Assembly (NCBI RefSeq): GCF_002834385.1
Contig: NZ_PITQ01000003.1
Location: 452,458-516,457, forward strand
Length of the DNA: 64,000 bases
Reading direction: 5' to 3'
From: Rahnella sp. AA
GTDB taxonomy: Bacteria; Pseudomonadota; Gammaproteobacteria; Enterobacterales; Enterobacteriaceae
Part shown: one piece after another, positions 48,633 to 57,231 of the stretch
Layout of the letters: the number at the start of each line of letters is the position of its first letter
How positions within the stretch are numbered: position 1 is the first letter of the stretch
The notes under the pieces: model-generated
Told to the model about the DNA's origin: nothing
The model's input: the letters and a program-made list of their open reading frames with translations, nothing else
Databases searched by the model: none
Program-made: the position numbers and the translations under genes

Positions 48633-49649
48633 TCACCCCTCCCGGCCAATGCGCGGGTCAATCCACACATACAGCAAATCCACGCACAAATTGACGATGA
48701 CGTATGCAAACGACACCACCACCGCGAAGCCCATCACCGCAGGGAAATCCAGCGCCTGAATCGAATTCACCACGTAAGCGCCCATCCCCGGCCAGGCGAA
48801 AACCGTTTCGGTCAGCACCGCGCCGTAAAGCAGATCGCCCATCGCCAGCCCGAGCACGGTGACGGACGGGATCAGCGCATTCGGCAGTGCGTGGCTTAAA
48901 ATCACCCGCCAGCGCGATAAGCCGTTGGCGCGCGCAGTGCGGATATAATCTTCACTCAGCTGTTCAAGCATCGCAGAGCGGATTTGTCGCGCCACAATGC
49001 CCATGTGAACGAACGCCAGCGTCAGCGCGGGCATCGCCAGATGCTGAAGGCTGTTCCAGAACGTGTCCCAGTTACCGGTCAGCAGCGAATCGAGCACATA
49101 AAAGCCGGTGATATTGGCAGGCGGATCCAGCCAGTCGTCCAGCCTGCCGCCGCCCGGCAACAGGTTCAGATGTCCATAGAAGAGAATTATCACGCCCAGC
49201 CCCAGCCAGAATGCCGGGGTGGAAATCCCCAGAACCGACAGCAAACGCACCAGATGATCGGGGAATTTATTGCGGTACACCGCCGACAGCACGCCCAGCG
49301 GAATGCCTAACACGATGGCCAGAAACAACGCGCTGACGGCCAGCTCCAGCGTGGCCGGGAAGAAGGCTTTAAGATCGTCGAGAACCGGCCTGCCGGTGCG
49401 GATCGACGTACCCAAATCGCCGTGCAGCAGGTCGCTCACATAACGGAAAAACTGCACATACAAAGGCTGATTCAGCCCGAGTTGCTCACGGATATGTTCG
49501 ACCATTTCGTTGCTTGCGCGGTCACCCGCCAGCAGACGCGCCGGATCGCCGGGGATCATGTGCGAGATGATAAAAGTGATGACGCAAACGCCCGCCATCA
49601 CCAGTATCAAACCCCAGCATCGCTGACGGATAAGAGTCCAGAAAGTCAT
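48633..49649 (-). CDS. ddpB: D-Ala-D-Ala dipeptide transporter permease DdpB
   Basis: 338 residues of the DppB type with IISHMIPGDPARLLAGDRAS after the first helix and the loop YIRTARANGLSRWRVILSHALPN. The gap before it, between ddpA and ddpB, contains a palindromic repeat element. Confidence 0.87.
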   Translation of the reverse strand: MTFWTLIRQRCWGLILVMAGVCVITFIISHMIPGDPARLLAGDRASNEMVEHIREQLGLNQPLYVQFFRYVSDLLHGDLGTSIRTGRPVLDDLKAFFPATLELAVSALFLAIVLGIPLGVLSAVYRNKFPDHLVRLLSVLGISTPAFWLGLGVIILFYGHLNLLPGGGRLDDWLDPPANITGFYVLDSLLTGNWDTFWNSLQHLAMPALTLAFVHMGIVARQIRSAMLEQLSEDYIRTARANGLSRWRVILSHALPNALIPSVTVLGLAMGDLLYGAVLTETVFAWPGMGAYVVNSIQALDFPAVMGFAVVVSFAYVIVNLCVDLLYVWIDPRIGREG

Positions 49650-49675
49650 ATTTCCCCTTAAAACCCTTCATATTT

Positions 49676-49795
49676 CGCGCTGCTGATGCGTTGGCTGCGC
49701 TCACTCACCCCGGTCACATAGTTCACTATGCTCCCGGGGATTCCTTCACTTACCGCCTTTCCGCAACCCGAACTATTTTGGGTTTAAAGCGGAAA
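49676..49795. repeat. Palindromic intergenic repeat between ddpA and ddpB
   Basis: The core is a strong hairpin at 49708-49739: CCCCGG and CATAG pair with CTATG and CCGGGG. Flanks read GTTGGCTGCGCTCACTCAC and CGCAACCCGAACTATTTTGG. From memory, similar elements are common between genes in Serratia, Rahnella and Yersinia relatives. It may stabilise ddpA mRNA relative to the permease genes. Confidence 0.7.
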
Positions 49796-49807
49796 TCCTG
49801 CGGATAA

Positions 49808-51388
49808 TTACTGCTTACTCATTTGCGCAACATTAAAGACCTGCTCAAGCATCGGGTTGAAAACGAAACCTTTGACGTCTTTGTTCATCGCGACCTGATA
49901 GTTTTTCTGGAACAGATAGACATACGCCGCTTCGTCGATGACGATTTTCTGCGCCTGCTGGTAGTAATCCGTCCGCTGTTTCTGATCCGTTACCGACACC
50001 GCTTTTTTCAGCAGCGCATCGACGTCAGGATTGGAATAGAACGAACGGTTGCCCGGCAACCCTTTTTTATCGGACTCGAACCAGTAGTTCATGAACATGT
50101 ACGGGTCGGCGAAATCCGGGCTCCAGTTGCCGATCGAAATATCGTAATCGCCCTGCCCGATACGGTCGCGCATGGTGGCGTTCGCCAGTTTTTCCAGCTT
50201 CACGTTGATCCCGACCTGACCGAGGCTGGCCTGCACGGCAAGCGCGATGGATTCCCAGTTCGGATCGTTATCGGAATAGAGGAAATCCAGCGTCTGCGGC
50301 TTGTCTTTCACTTTTTCCAGATCGGCTTTCGCCTGTGTCAGATCCAGCGAATACTGTTTGGCCGTCGGGTCAAAACCCCACATGCCATCCGGGATCGGCC
50401 CGCGCATCTGTTTAGCGTTGCCGCCGAGAATGCCCTTCACCATGCCCTGATAATCCACCGCAGACGAAATCGCGCGGCGCAAATCCACCTGATTAAGCGG
50501 CGTTTTGGCGTTGTTGAGATACAGATAGGTCACGCGCAGTGACGGGAATTCCTCAACCGCAACTTTGTCTTCTTTTTTCAGCGCCGCCAGCTGGTCCATC
50601 GGCAGGGAATCGGCAATGTCCAGATCGCCGCGCGACAGTTGCAGACGGCGAGTAGCGCTCTCACCAATAATCTTAACCGTGACACGTTTAAAGGCCGGTT
50701 TCGCGCCGCTGTAATGCGGGTTCGGCACCAGCACCAGTTGCTGGCCCTTCTGCCAGCGATCCAGTTTATACGGGCCGGAACCGGCGGTATGACCGGCCAG
50801 CCAGGCTTTGCCTTCATCGGCCGGATTGGCTTTGGCAATCGCCGGATTCACAATCCCCGCGCCGTCATTGGCCAGCGTATACAGGAAGGGCGCGAACGGC
50901 GTTTTCAGCGTGAACGTCACGGTCAGCGGATCAACTACCGTCACCGCCATGTCTTTTGGAAACGCTTCCGACGGCCCCTGAGCAATTTTCATCAGGCGCT
51001 CAAACGACCATTTCACCGCATCGGCATTCACGTCGGTGCCGTCGTCAAATTTCGCGCCCGGTTTGAGTTTGAACGTCCAGACCAGTTGGTCCGGCGAGGC
51101 AGTCCAGCTGGCCGCTAAGTCCCCTTCTACCTGCGTGGAGCCTTTGCCGTTTTCAGTTTTGTACTGCACCAGACGCTGATACGCCGGATAAGTCACCGTC
51201 CAGTCGTTGTTATCGATTGTCACCGCCGGATCCAGCGTTTGCGGGTCAGCGGCTTTACCGATCACCAGCATGTCTTTCGGAACGGCAGCCTGCGCGGCAA
51301 AACTCAAACCTGACAGGGCGAGAAAAATGGCACCGGCGATCCGTGTTTTAGTGGTTTTACGGAATGTGCTGATTGCTGTGTTGCTCAT
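49808..51388 (-). CDS. ddpA: D-Ala-D-Ala dipeptide-binding protein DdpA
   Basis: Periplasmic SBP family 5 receptor, 526 residues. A signal peptide is visible (FRKTTKTR, hydrophobic core, SFAAQA-A near residue 35). The mature part has GKAADPQTLDPAVTIDNNDW, WTFKLKPGAKFDDGTDVNADAVKWSFERL and AGSGPYKLDRW. AGGAG precedes the ATG at 51388. It lies between ddpX and ddpB as in E. coli. Confidence 0.88.
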   Translation of the reverse strand: MSNTAISTFRKTTKTRIAGAIFLALSGLSFAAQAAVPKDMLVIGKAADPQTLDPAVTIDNNDWTVTYPAYQRLVQYKTENGKGSTQVEGDLAASWTASPDQLVWTFKLKPGAKFDDGTDVNADAVKWSFERLMKIAQGPSEAFPKDMAVTVVDPLTVTFTLKTPFAPFLYTLANDGAGIVNPAIAKANPADEGKAWLAGHTAGSGPYKLDRWQKGQQLVLVPNPHYSGAKPAFKRVTVKIIGESATRRLQLSRGDLDIADSLPMDQLAALKKEDKVAVEEFPSLRVTYLYLNNAKTPLNQVDLRRAISSAVDYQGMVKGILGGNAKQMRGPIPDGMWGFDPTAKQYSLDLTQAKADLEKVKDKPQTLDFLYSDNDPNWESIALAVQASLGQVGINVKLEKLANATMRDRIGQGDYDISIGNWSPDFADPYMFMNYWFESDKKGLPGNRSFYSNPDVDALLKKAVSVTDQKQRTDYYQQAQKIVIDEAAYVYLFQKNYQVAMNKDVKGFVFNPMLEQVFNVAQMSKQ

Positions 51389-51434
51389 CGGAGAACTCCT
51401 GGCTTTATGAAAAGTGTTAAGAGACTTGCAATGA

Positions 51435-52016
51435 TTACGCGGCGTTAACCGGCGGATAGCAGCCGAACCGCTCGTCCAACAACGGATACGTTTTGGCATC
51501 CGGTAATTCAAAGTGCCACCACTCGCTGGTGATGCCTTTAAAGCCGCCCGCCGCCATTACGGCGTTGAGCAGTAAACGGTTTCGCTGGATCACCGGCGGT
51601 AAATCCGGGTAAAACGGGTGCGAAACTTCGGTCATTTCATCAAATCCCGCGCCCATATCCAGCACGTCGCCCTGCTCATCAAGCAACGTCAGATCAACCG
51701 CCACGCCCCGGCTGTGGTGCGAACCGAGTTTGATATCCACGACGTAATCCGGATTCGGGAATGCCGCCCATAAACAGGCCTGCGCCGCCTGCGGCCGGTA
51801 GGCGTCGTAAATTTTCAACCGGAATCCCGCCAGCTTCGCGACCGCATTGCAGCGCACCAGCGCAGCGGCGGCATCGGGATGTAACAGGCAACGCGATTCG
51901 CGATAAATCGGCTGACCGGTCAGGTTATCGGCTGTGGCATATTTCAGGTCGATCACCGCGTCAGGCAGGCTTTGCGCCAGGTCAATCAGGGCAACGTCGG
52001 GTATTTTTGTGTTCAT
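51435..52016 (-). CDS. ddpX: D-Ala-D-Ala dipeptidase DdpX (VanX family)
   Basis: Zinc dipeptidase cleaving D-alanyl-D-alanine, 193 residues as in E. coli DdpX. Zinc and catalytic motifs are visible: SHHSRGVAVDLTL (S-x-H-x6-D) and the glutamate-histidine pair in SEWWHFEL. YDAYRPQAAQ carries the conserved arginine. It opens the ddp structural genes and lies about 30 bases after the RpiR regulator. Confidence 0.92.
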   Translation of the reverse strand: MNTKIPDVALIDLAQSLPDAVIDLKYATADNLTGQPIYRESRCLLHPDAAAALVRCNAVAKLAGFRLKIYDAYRPQAAQACLWAAFPNPDYVVDIKLGSHHSRGVAVDLTLLDEQGDVLDMGAGFDEMTEVSHPFYPDLPPVIQRNRLLLNAVMAAGGFKGITSEWWHFELPDAKTYPLLDERFGCYPPVNAA

Positions 52017-52046
52017 CAATAAACTCTGTCCGCTGGTTTTAGAAAA

Positions 52047-52919
52047 TTACGATTCAAATTGTCCGAGCTGTTTTTGCAAAATCCGGTTGTTCGCCAGCCG
52101 CTGTTCCACATCGTTCCCGCGCAGTTCCAGCACCGAAGAACACAGCAGATTGAACAGGCAGCTGAGCGGTGCCATCGAATCCCAGAACTGGCCGGTATCC
52201 GTTTTCACCTGTAATAAATCAACCGGATAATCGCGCGCCCACGGACAGTAAATGTCGGTGATCAGCGCCACGTTCAGGCCGCGTTCGCAGGCCGCTTCAC
52301 AATAGGTTTGCGCCATTTTTGAGTAAGCGCGGGTATCGGTCACCACCAGATAAGGCTGCGCGAATTCCGAATTGAGCGATTCCACGTAAGTGCCGGAAAG
52401 CCCGTCGGCGAAATAGACTTTCGGGCGAAGATATTCGAGATAGCTCGCAAAATTATTGGCAATACCGCGCACCGACTGAATGCCGAGAATAAACACCGCG
52501 TCGGCCCCGGCCAGACGGCGGCTGACCTGCGCAAAACTGTCGGTCTGCGCCAGCTGATAAACGTGATTAATGGCTTCAAGTTCGAGCGTCAGCGACTGTT
52601 GCAGCTTTTCCTGCTGCGGCTGTTTGCTGCGCTCGCGGTAAGCGCCCAGCCGGTCGGTGACCACCCACGGCTGATAGGCGGTTCCGCTTTGCTGACGCAG
52701 CGTTTGCTTGAAATCATCCAGGTTGCGATAGCCCAGGCTGCGCAGATAACGCCCGACCGAAATGCCGCTGGTCGCGGCGCTGCGTGCAATACTGTCGGCG
52801 GTTTCGAACGGGATTTGCGCCAGATTAGCCAGCAGATAACCGGCAATACGCTTGCCCGTCGGCGTTTGCGCGGAGAATGACGCTTCGATTTGTTCAATCA
52901 CATCCTTCGCTGGCTGCAT
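52047..52919 (-). CDS. RpiR/MurR-family regulator of the ddp operon
   Basis: 290 residues: N-terminal RpiR HTH (about 5-80, ETADSIARSAATSGISVGRYLRSLGYRNLDDFK region) and C-terminal SIS domain (about 125-260). It is the first gene of the run regulator-ddpX-A-B-C-D-F with a gap of only 30 bases to ddpX, so it probably regulates it and may be cotranscribed. The effector may be a phosphosugar from cell-wall turnover, by analogy with MurR; this is inference. Confidence 0.83.
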   Translation of the reverse strand: MQPAKDVIEQIEASFSAQTPTGKRIAGYLLANLAQIPFETADSIARSAATSGISVGRYLRSLGYRNLDDFKQTLRQQSGTAYQPWVVTDRLGAYRERSKQPQQEKLQQSLTLELEAINHVYQLAQTDSFAQVSRRLAGADAVFILGIQSVRGIANNFASYLEYLRPKVYFADGLSGTYVESLNSEFAQPYLVVTDTRAYSKMAQTYCEAACERGLNVALITDIYCPWARDYPVDLLQVKTDTGQFWDSMAPLSCLFNLLCSSVLELRGNDVEQRLANNRILQKQLGQFES

Positions 52920-53267
52920 CGGTTAATCCCCTGTTGCTTTATTGTCAAAAAACTAGCCGTTGTTAGCAAAATAACAATGCACGGGGTGTGCCAATTTCCA
53001 AAAATGTGTGAAATTTGTGCAGCAGATCGGAAAATATGACGATTTAATGAACAGGAAGTGGCAAAGAACGTGCTTGAAAATTGATAAAACCTTGTCTTCC
53101 CGTAACCACTGCACAACAATCAGGCAACTTATGGTTGCTTTTAGTGCAAACGGTTTCCGGCAAGATGAGAAAAGAAGTAAAAAAGGATGAGGATTTAATC
53201 ACTTTGTCTTAACAGTCAACAAGTTGGATATTATGAGAGCACTCAGACAACTTTTTGCGTTAACCCT
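52920..53267. other. Intergenic region before tRNA-Asn
   Basis: About 350 bases hold the promoter side of the RpiR-ddp operon and the approach to the tRNA gene. A short open frame around 53008-53190 has no recognisable product. I see no other structure. Confidence 0.4.
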
Positions 53268-53296
53268 TTGACATGCCCACGGCCAGTCGCTATTAT
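53268..53296 (+). promoter_or_regulatory. Promoter of tRNA-Asn
   Basis: TTGACA and TATTAT are spaced by 17 bases with a GC-rich discriminator (TCGCCCCG), a strong stable-RNA promoter. Confidence 0.82.
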
Positions 53297-53314
53297 TCGC
53301 CCCGTTCACACGAT

Positions 53315-53390
53315 TCCTCTGTAGTTCAGTCGGTAGAACGGCGGACTGTTAATCCGTATGTCACTGGTTCGAGTCCAGTCAGAGGAGCCA
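53315..53390 (+). tRNA. tRNA-Asn (anticodon GTT)
   Basis: 76 bases identical in pattern to enterobacterial tRNA-Asn: acceptor TCCTCTG pairs with CAGAGGA, the anticodon loop is CTGTTAA, the T loop is GGTTCGAGTCC, and GCCA ends the gene. tRNA-Asn genes are frequent integration sites, and an integrase gene begins about 160 bases downstream. Confidence 0.97.
53366..53390 (+). other. Probable attachment site (tRNA-Asn 3' end)
   Basis: The T arm and acceptor 3' half (GGTTCGAGTCCAGTC to CCA) form the usual attachment core of P4-type integrases. I see no second copy further right in the window, so the other end of the island is expected beyond position 64000. The exact core is not visible from one end alone. 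Confidence 0.55.
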
Positions 53391-53551
53391 AATTCTTGTT
53401 TTCATGCCGCTCTGCGAATCCTTATGTAATTTAGATTCAATAAGTTAGTGTGAAAAGTCTTCCCGATGCATTTTTAGTTTCTCCTCCGCATCGGGAGAAT
53501 TTGGTGGTCAGATTTGGGGTCATGTTGGTTCGATGACGGAGTGACCCCCAA

Positions 53552-54811
53552 ATGTCTCTTAACGACACAAAAATCCGCAGCTTAAAACCATCCGCTAAAC
53601 CTTTCAAAGTTTCCGATTCTCATGGCCTGTACCTTTTAGTCAATCCAGGCGGTTCACGTCTCTGGTATCTCAAATATCGAATCAATGGTAAAGAATCCCG
53701 CCTCGGCTTAGGTGCCTATCCCGATGTTTCTCTGGCTTACGCTCGTCAGCAACGTGATGGCATACGCAAACTGCTTACGCAGAATATCAATCCATCACAG
53801 CAACGTATCGCAGAGAAAGCTGCCCGCTCACCGGAAAAAACATTTAAGCACGTTGCATTGAGCTGGCATAAAAGCAACAGAACATGGTCAGAGAACCACG
53901 CCTCCCGTCTTCTTGCCAGCATGAACAATCATATATTTCCTGTGATTGGACACTTGCCAGTAGCTGAACTGAAACCTCGTCACTTTATCGATCTGCTGAA
54001 AGGCATTGAGCAAAAAGGTCTGCTGGAAGTCGCAGCACGTACCCGACAGCATATGTGCAGCATCATGCGTCATGCCGTTCATCAGGAGTTGATAGAGAAC
54101 AATCCGGCGGCAAATCTGGAGGGTATCATCGCCCCTCCCGTTAAACGCCACTACCCCGCCCTTCCGCTGGAGCGACTGTCGGAACTGTTGGCTCGCATTG
54201 AGGACTACCAGCAAGGACGAGAGTTAACCCGCCTTGCAGTATCACTCACCCTGCACCTTTTCATCCGCTCCAGCGAACTGCGTTTCGCGCGTTGGTCTGA
54301 GATCGATTTCAGAAACAAAATCTGGACCATTCCTGCCACTCGCGAGTCCATCCCCGGTGTCCGCTATTCTGGGCGTGGTGCAAAAATGCGCACTCCACAC
54401 ATCGTTCCACTCTCCCGTCAGTCCATCACTATTCTGGAACAGATACAGGAAATATCCGGGCATCAAGAGCTGGTATTCCCCGGCGATCACAATCCATATA
54501 AACCGATGTGTGAAAACACGGTCAACAAGGCGCTACGCCTGATGGGCTATGACACAAAAGATGAAATCTGCGGCCACGGGTTTCGTGCAATGGCCTGTAG
54601 TGCCCTGATGGAGTCTGGCCTATGGGCACAGGGTGCGGTTGAACGGCAGATGAGTCACCAGGAACGCAATAGCGTTCGAGCGGCTTACATCCATAAAGCA
54701 GAATATCTCGATGCCCGTAAAGCGATGATGCAATGGTGGTCGGATTATCTGGATGCATGCAGTGATGCTTTTCTGCCTCCTTATGTATGGAGCCGGGTGC
54801 AGAAAAGATAA
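53552..54811 (+). CDS. P4-type tyrosine integrase
   Basis: 419 residues. The N-terminal DUF4102 domain (LNDTKIRSLKPSAKPFKVSDSHGLYLLV type) is followed by the SAM-like core-binding domain and the catalytic domain with Arg in RSSELRFARWSEID, the HGFR box in CGHGFRAMA, a histidine in QMSHQERN and the probable nucleophile tyrosine in AAYIHKAEYLDARKAMMQWW. It belongs with CP4-57/P4 integrases that use tRNA 3' ends. It appears intact and points away from the tRNA. Its base composition is close to the host's, unlike the cargo that follows. Confidence 0.93.
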   Translation: MSLNDTKIRSLKPSAKPFKVSDSHGLYLLVNPGGSRLWYLKYRINGKESRLGLGAYPDVSLAYARQQRDGIRKLLTQNINPSQQRIAEKAARSPEKTFKHVALSWHKSNRTWSENHASRLLASMNNHIFPVIGHLPVAELKPRHFIDLLKGIEQKGLLEVAARTRQHMCSIMRHAVHQELIENNPAANLEGIIAPPVKRHYPALPLERLSELLARIEDYQQGRELTRLAVSLTLHLFIRSSELRFARWSEIDFRNKIWTIPATRESIPGVRYSGRGAKMRTPHIVPLSRQSITILEQIQEISGHQELVFPGDHNPYKPMCENTVNKALRLMGYDTKDEICGHGFRAMACSALMESGLWAQGAVERQMSHQERNSVRAAYIHKAEYLDARKAMMQWWSDYLDACSDAFLPPYVWSRVQKR

Positions 54812-54850
54812 ATATCCTAATTAGGAATGTCAGTGATTGACGAATACAAT

Positions 54851-54886
54851 AAAAGCAGAACAGGTCGTTTAGTGTTCTGCTTTTTA
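54851..54886 (+). terminator. Terminator after the integrase
   Basis: The stem AAAAGCAGAACA / TGTTCTGCTTTT has a ten-base loop and T run, about 40 bases after the integrase stop. Confidence 0.85.
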
Positions 54887-55243
54887 TATTAGCTAGCATC
54901 ATGTCTTAAACAGAACTTCTCACATTGCTAAAACAAATTAGCCCGCAAAACTGTGGTTGAACCTCCCACATTTCAGTACATCACTACCGCATAACAAGCA
55001 GGTTACTTTAAGCAATAGACAGAGGCCTATTCTGGTAATTTCCTTTTTTGTTTGAGGGACTTGGTTCTGCTAATAAAACAAAGAACAAAGTTACATGTTG
55101 CAGATGTTAATGGAAAAAAATCATTTATCACAAATCATTAACTTAAACGGGTGAGAAAAATCACCCCAAAAAATGTTAAGGAGTGATGAAGTCAAATTTT
55201 CAATGGAGTAAAACAAATGAAATAATAAATTATTGGAGACTGT
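54887..55243 (+). promoter_or_regulatory. Upstream region of the island operon
   Basis: 357 AT-rich bases without a gene. GG-ACTTGGTTCT-GC (55057-55070) has the GG and GC dinucleotides at the spacing needed for a sigma-54 promoter, but the rest matches the consensus poorly. It is listed because the regulator at the right edge is of the sigma-54 activator type. The thiolase ribosome site is TTGGAG. Confidence 0.3.
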
Positions 55244-56431
55244 ATGGCTAACGATGTTGTTATTGTATCAGCGGCAAGAACTGCTATTGGTTCTTTTGGG
55301 GGAAGTCTATCAAACTTTCCAGCAATTGACTTAGGGGCAGAAGTAATAAAGGGGCTAGTTGATAGAGTCAAAATATCTAAAGAAATTATTCAAGAAGTTG
55401 TTATGGGGAATGTCCTCACCGCAGGACTTGGACAAAACCCCGCCCGACAGGCAGCATTGAAAGCTGGACTACCTATTGAAACCTGTGCCTATACCATTAA
55501 TGAAGTATGTGGTTCAGGTTTAAAAGCAATAGCGTTAGCATACGATGATATTAAATGCGGCAATGCCGATATTGTCATCGCCGGTGGTCAAGAAAATATG
55601 GATATGGCCGCTAGAATTCTGTCAGGTTCTCGTACAGGGAAAAGAATTGGCGACTTAAAACTAATTGACACACTTATTAACGATGGATTAAGTGATGCAT
55701 ATAGTAAATGTCATATGGGTGTAACCGCCGAAAATATAGCAAATCACTTTCATATAACAAGAGATGAACAAGACGAGTTTTCTTATGGTTCCCAACAAAA
55801 ATGTCGAAAAGCTGTTGATGAAGGGAAATTTATTGATGAAATTGTTCCATTATTTTTGGAAAATAATGCTACAGATACAGTTTTTGATAAAGATGAGTTT
55901 CCAAGGCCAAATACGACACTAGAAAAACTTCATTCTTTAAAACCAGCATTTGATAAAAATGGCACCGTCACAGCAGGAAATTCGACTGGTATAAACAATG
56001 GGGCATCAGCAGTAATTTTAATGTCTGAAAAAAAAGCCAGTGAATTAATGTTGAATCCTATGGTTAGAATCATCGCCTGGGCAGAAGTAGGGGTTGAACC
56101 TAGTTTAATGGGGACTGGGCCAATAGAAGCATCTCTAAAAGTGCTTAAAAAAGCAAATCTAAAAATAGAAGATTTAGATTTAATAGAAGTCAATGAAGCT
56201 TTTGCAGCACAGGTGATTTGTATAAACAGAAAATTAGGGTGGGACGCTGAGAAAGTAAATGTCAATGGCGGTTCAATAGCATTAGGCCATCCAATTGGTG
56301 CTTCCGGTGCAAGGATCCTTACGACATTAATTTTCGAGATGATAAGAAGAAAATCTCATTATGGATTAGCAACATTATGTATTGGTGGAGGGATGGGAAT
56401 CGCAATGATTGTCGAAAATATTAATAGTTAA
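55244..56431 (+). CDS. Thiolase (acetyl-CoA acetyltransferase family)
   Basis: 395 residues, a full-length thiolase with all catalytic residues: Cys89 in NEVCGSGLKA, the histidine in LGHPIGASGARIL near residue 350 and the second cysteine in LCIGGGMG near 380. It should condense or cleave acyl-CoA units, most simply two acetyl-CoA to acetoacetyl-CoA. It is the first gene of an AT-rich operon and lies just upstream of an SDR reductase, the phaA-phaB pattern, though no polymer synthase is present. Codon use is very AT-rich compared with the chromosome to the left. Confidence 0.9.
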   Translation: MANDVVIVSAARTAIGSFGGSLSNFPAIDLGAEVIKGLVDRVKISKEIIQEVVMGNVLTAGLGQNPARQAALKAGLPIETCAYTINEVCGSGLKAIALAYDDIKCGNADIVIAGGQENMDMAARILSGSRTGKRIGDLKLIDTLINDGLSDAYSKCHMGVTAENIANHFHITRDEQDEFSYGSQQKCRKAVDEGKFIDEIVPLFLENNATDTVFDKDEFPRPNTTLEKLHSLKPAFDKNGTVTAGNSTGINNGASAVILMSEKKASELMLNPMVRIIAWAEVGVEPSLMGTGPIEASLKVLKKANLKIEDLDLIEVNEAFAAQVICINRKLGWDAEKVNVNGGSIALGHPIGASGARILTTLIFEMIRRKSHYGLATLCIGGGMGIAMIVENINS

Positions 56432-56454
56432 ATCTTATATTAATCGAGGTGGGC

Positions 56455-57195
56455 ATGAAAGGAAAAATAGCTTTAGTTACTGGAGGAACCCGAGGCATCG
56501 GCTCTTCTATAGCTAAAATGCTACATAATGAAGGATTGAAAGTTATTGTTATATCAAAAAATAAATCATTGGGTGAAAAATGGATAAACGATTCTCATGC
56601 AGAAGGATATGATGATTTAATATATTTCCCATGTGATATAAATGACTATGCCTCATGTAATAGCCTCATTTCACAAATAATCAATGAATATGGCTCTATA
56701 GATGTACTGATTAATAATGCAGGCATTACAAAGGATAGAACATTTAAAAAAATGTCCATTGAAGACTGGTCAATTGTATTAACAACCAATTTAGTTAGCC
56801 TATTTAACATCACTCAACCAATTGTAAGTAAGATGATAGAGAGTAAATATGGAAGAATAGTTAACATTTCGTCGGTTAATGCAGAAAAAGGACAGTTTGG
56901 TCAAACTAATTATTGCGCGGCTAAAGCTGGAGTTGTAGGCTTTACCAAAGCATTAGCATTAGAACTAGCAAGCAGCGGAATCACAGTAAATGTTGTATCC
57001 CCAGGATATACTGAGACCGATATGGTATTGGGGAAAATACCAACGACCACTCTGGGAAATATTTTAAAAGAAATACCAATTAAAAGACTCCTAAAACCTA
57101 CTGAAATAGCTGAAGTTGTACGCCTACTGATACAAGAGGATTCTACCTACATCACGGGAGCAAATTTCAACATTAATGGGGGTTATTATATGTAG
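56455..57195 (+). CDS. SDR 3-oxoacyl reductase (FabG/PhaB-like)
   Basis: 246 residues with the NAD(P) motif TGGTRGIGSSIA, NNAG in LINNAGITKDRTF, and the catalytic Ser-Tyr-Lys as ISSVNAEKGQFGQTNYCAAKAG. PGYTETDMV and the C-terminal GANFNINGGYYM are typical of FabG and acetoacetyl-CoA reductases. The ATG at 56455 is preferred to the GTG two codons earlier because GAGGTG then serves as the ribosome site. It probably reduces the keto group made by the neighbouring thiolase or KAS III-like enzyme. Confidence 0.9.
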   Translation: MKGKIALVTGGTRGIGSSIAKMLHNEGLKVIVISKNKSLGEKWINDSHAEGYDDLIYFPCDINDYASCNSLISQIINEYGSIDVLINNAGITKDRTFKKMSIEDWSIVLTTNLVSLFNITQPIVSKMIESKYGRIVNISSVNAEKGQFGQTNYCAAKAGVVGFTKALALELASSGITVNVVSPGYTETDMVLGKIPTTTLGNILKEIPIKRLLKPTEIAEVVRLLIQEDSTYITGANFNINGGYYM

Positions 57196-57231
57196 CAGAT
57201 GTTATTGAAAACCATTAAGGAGTTAATAATC

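Noticed and set aside
55244..57195. Polyhydroxybutyrate synthesis (phaA-phaB)
   Set aside because: Thiolase and reductase fit, but no polymer synthase or phasin gene is present, and the rest of the operon points elsewhere.
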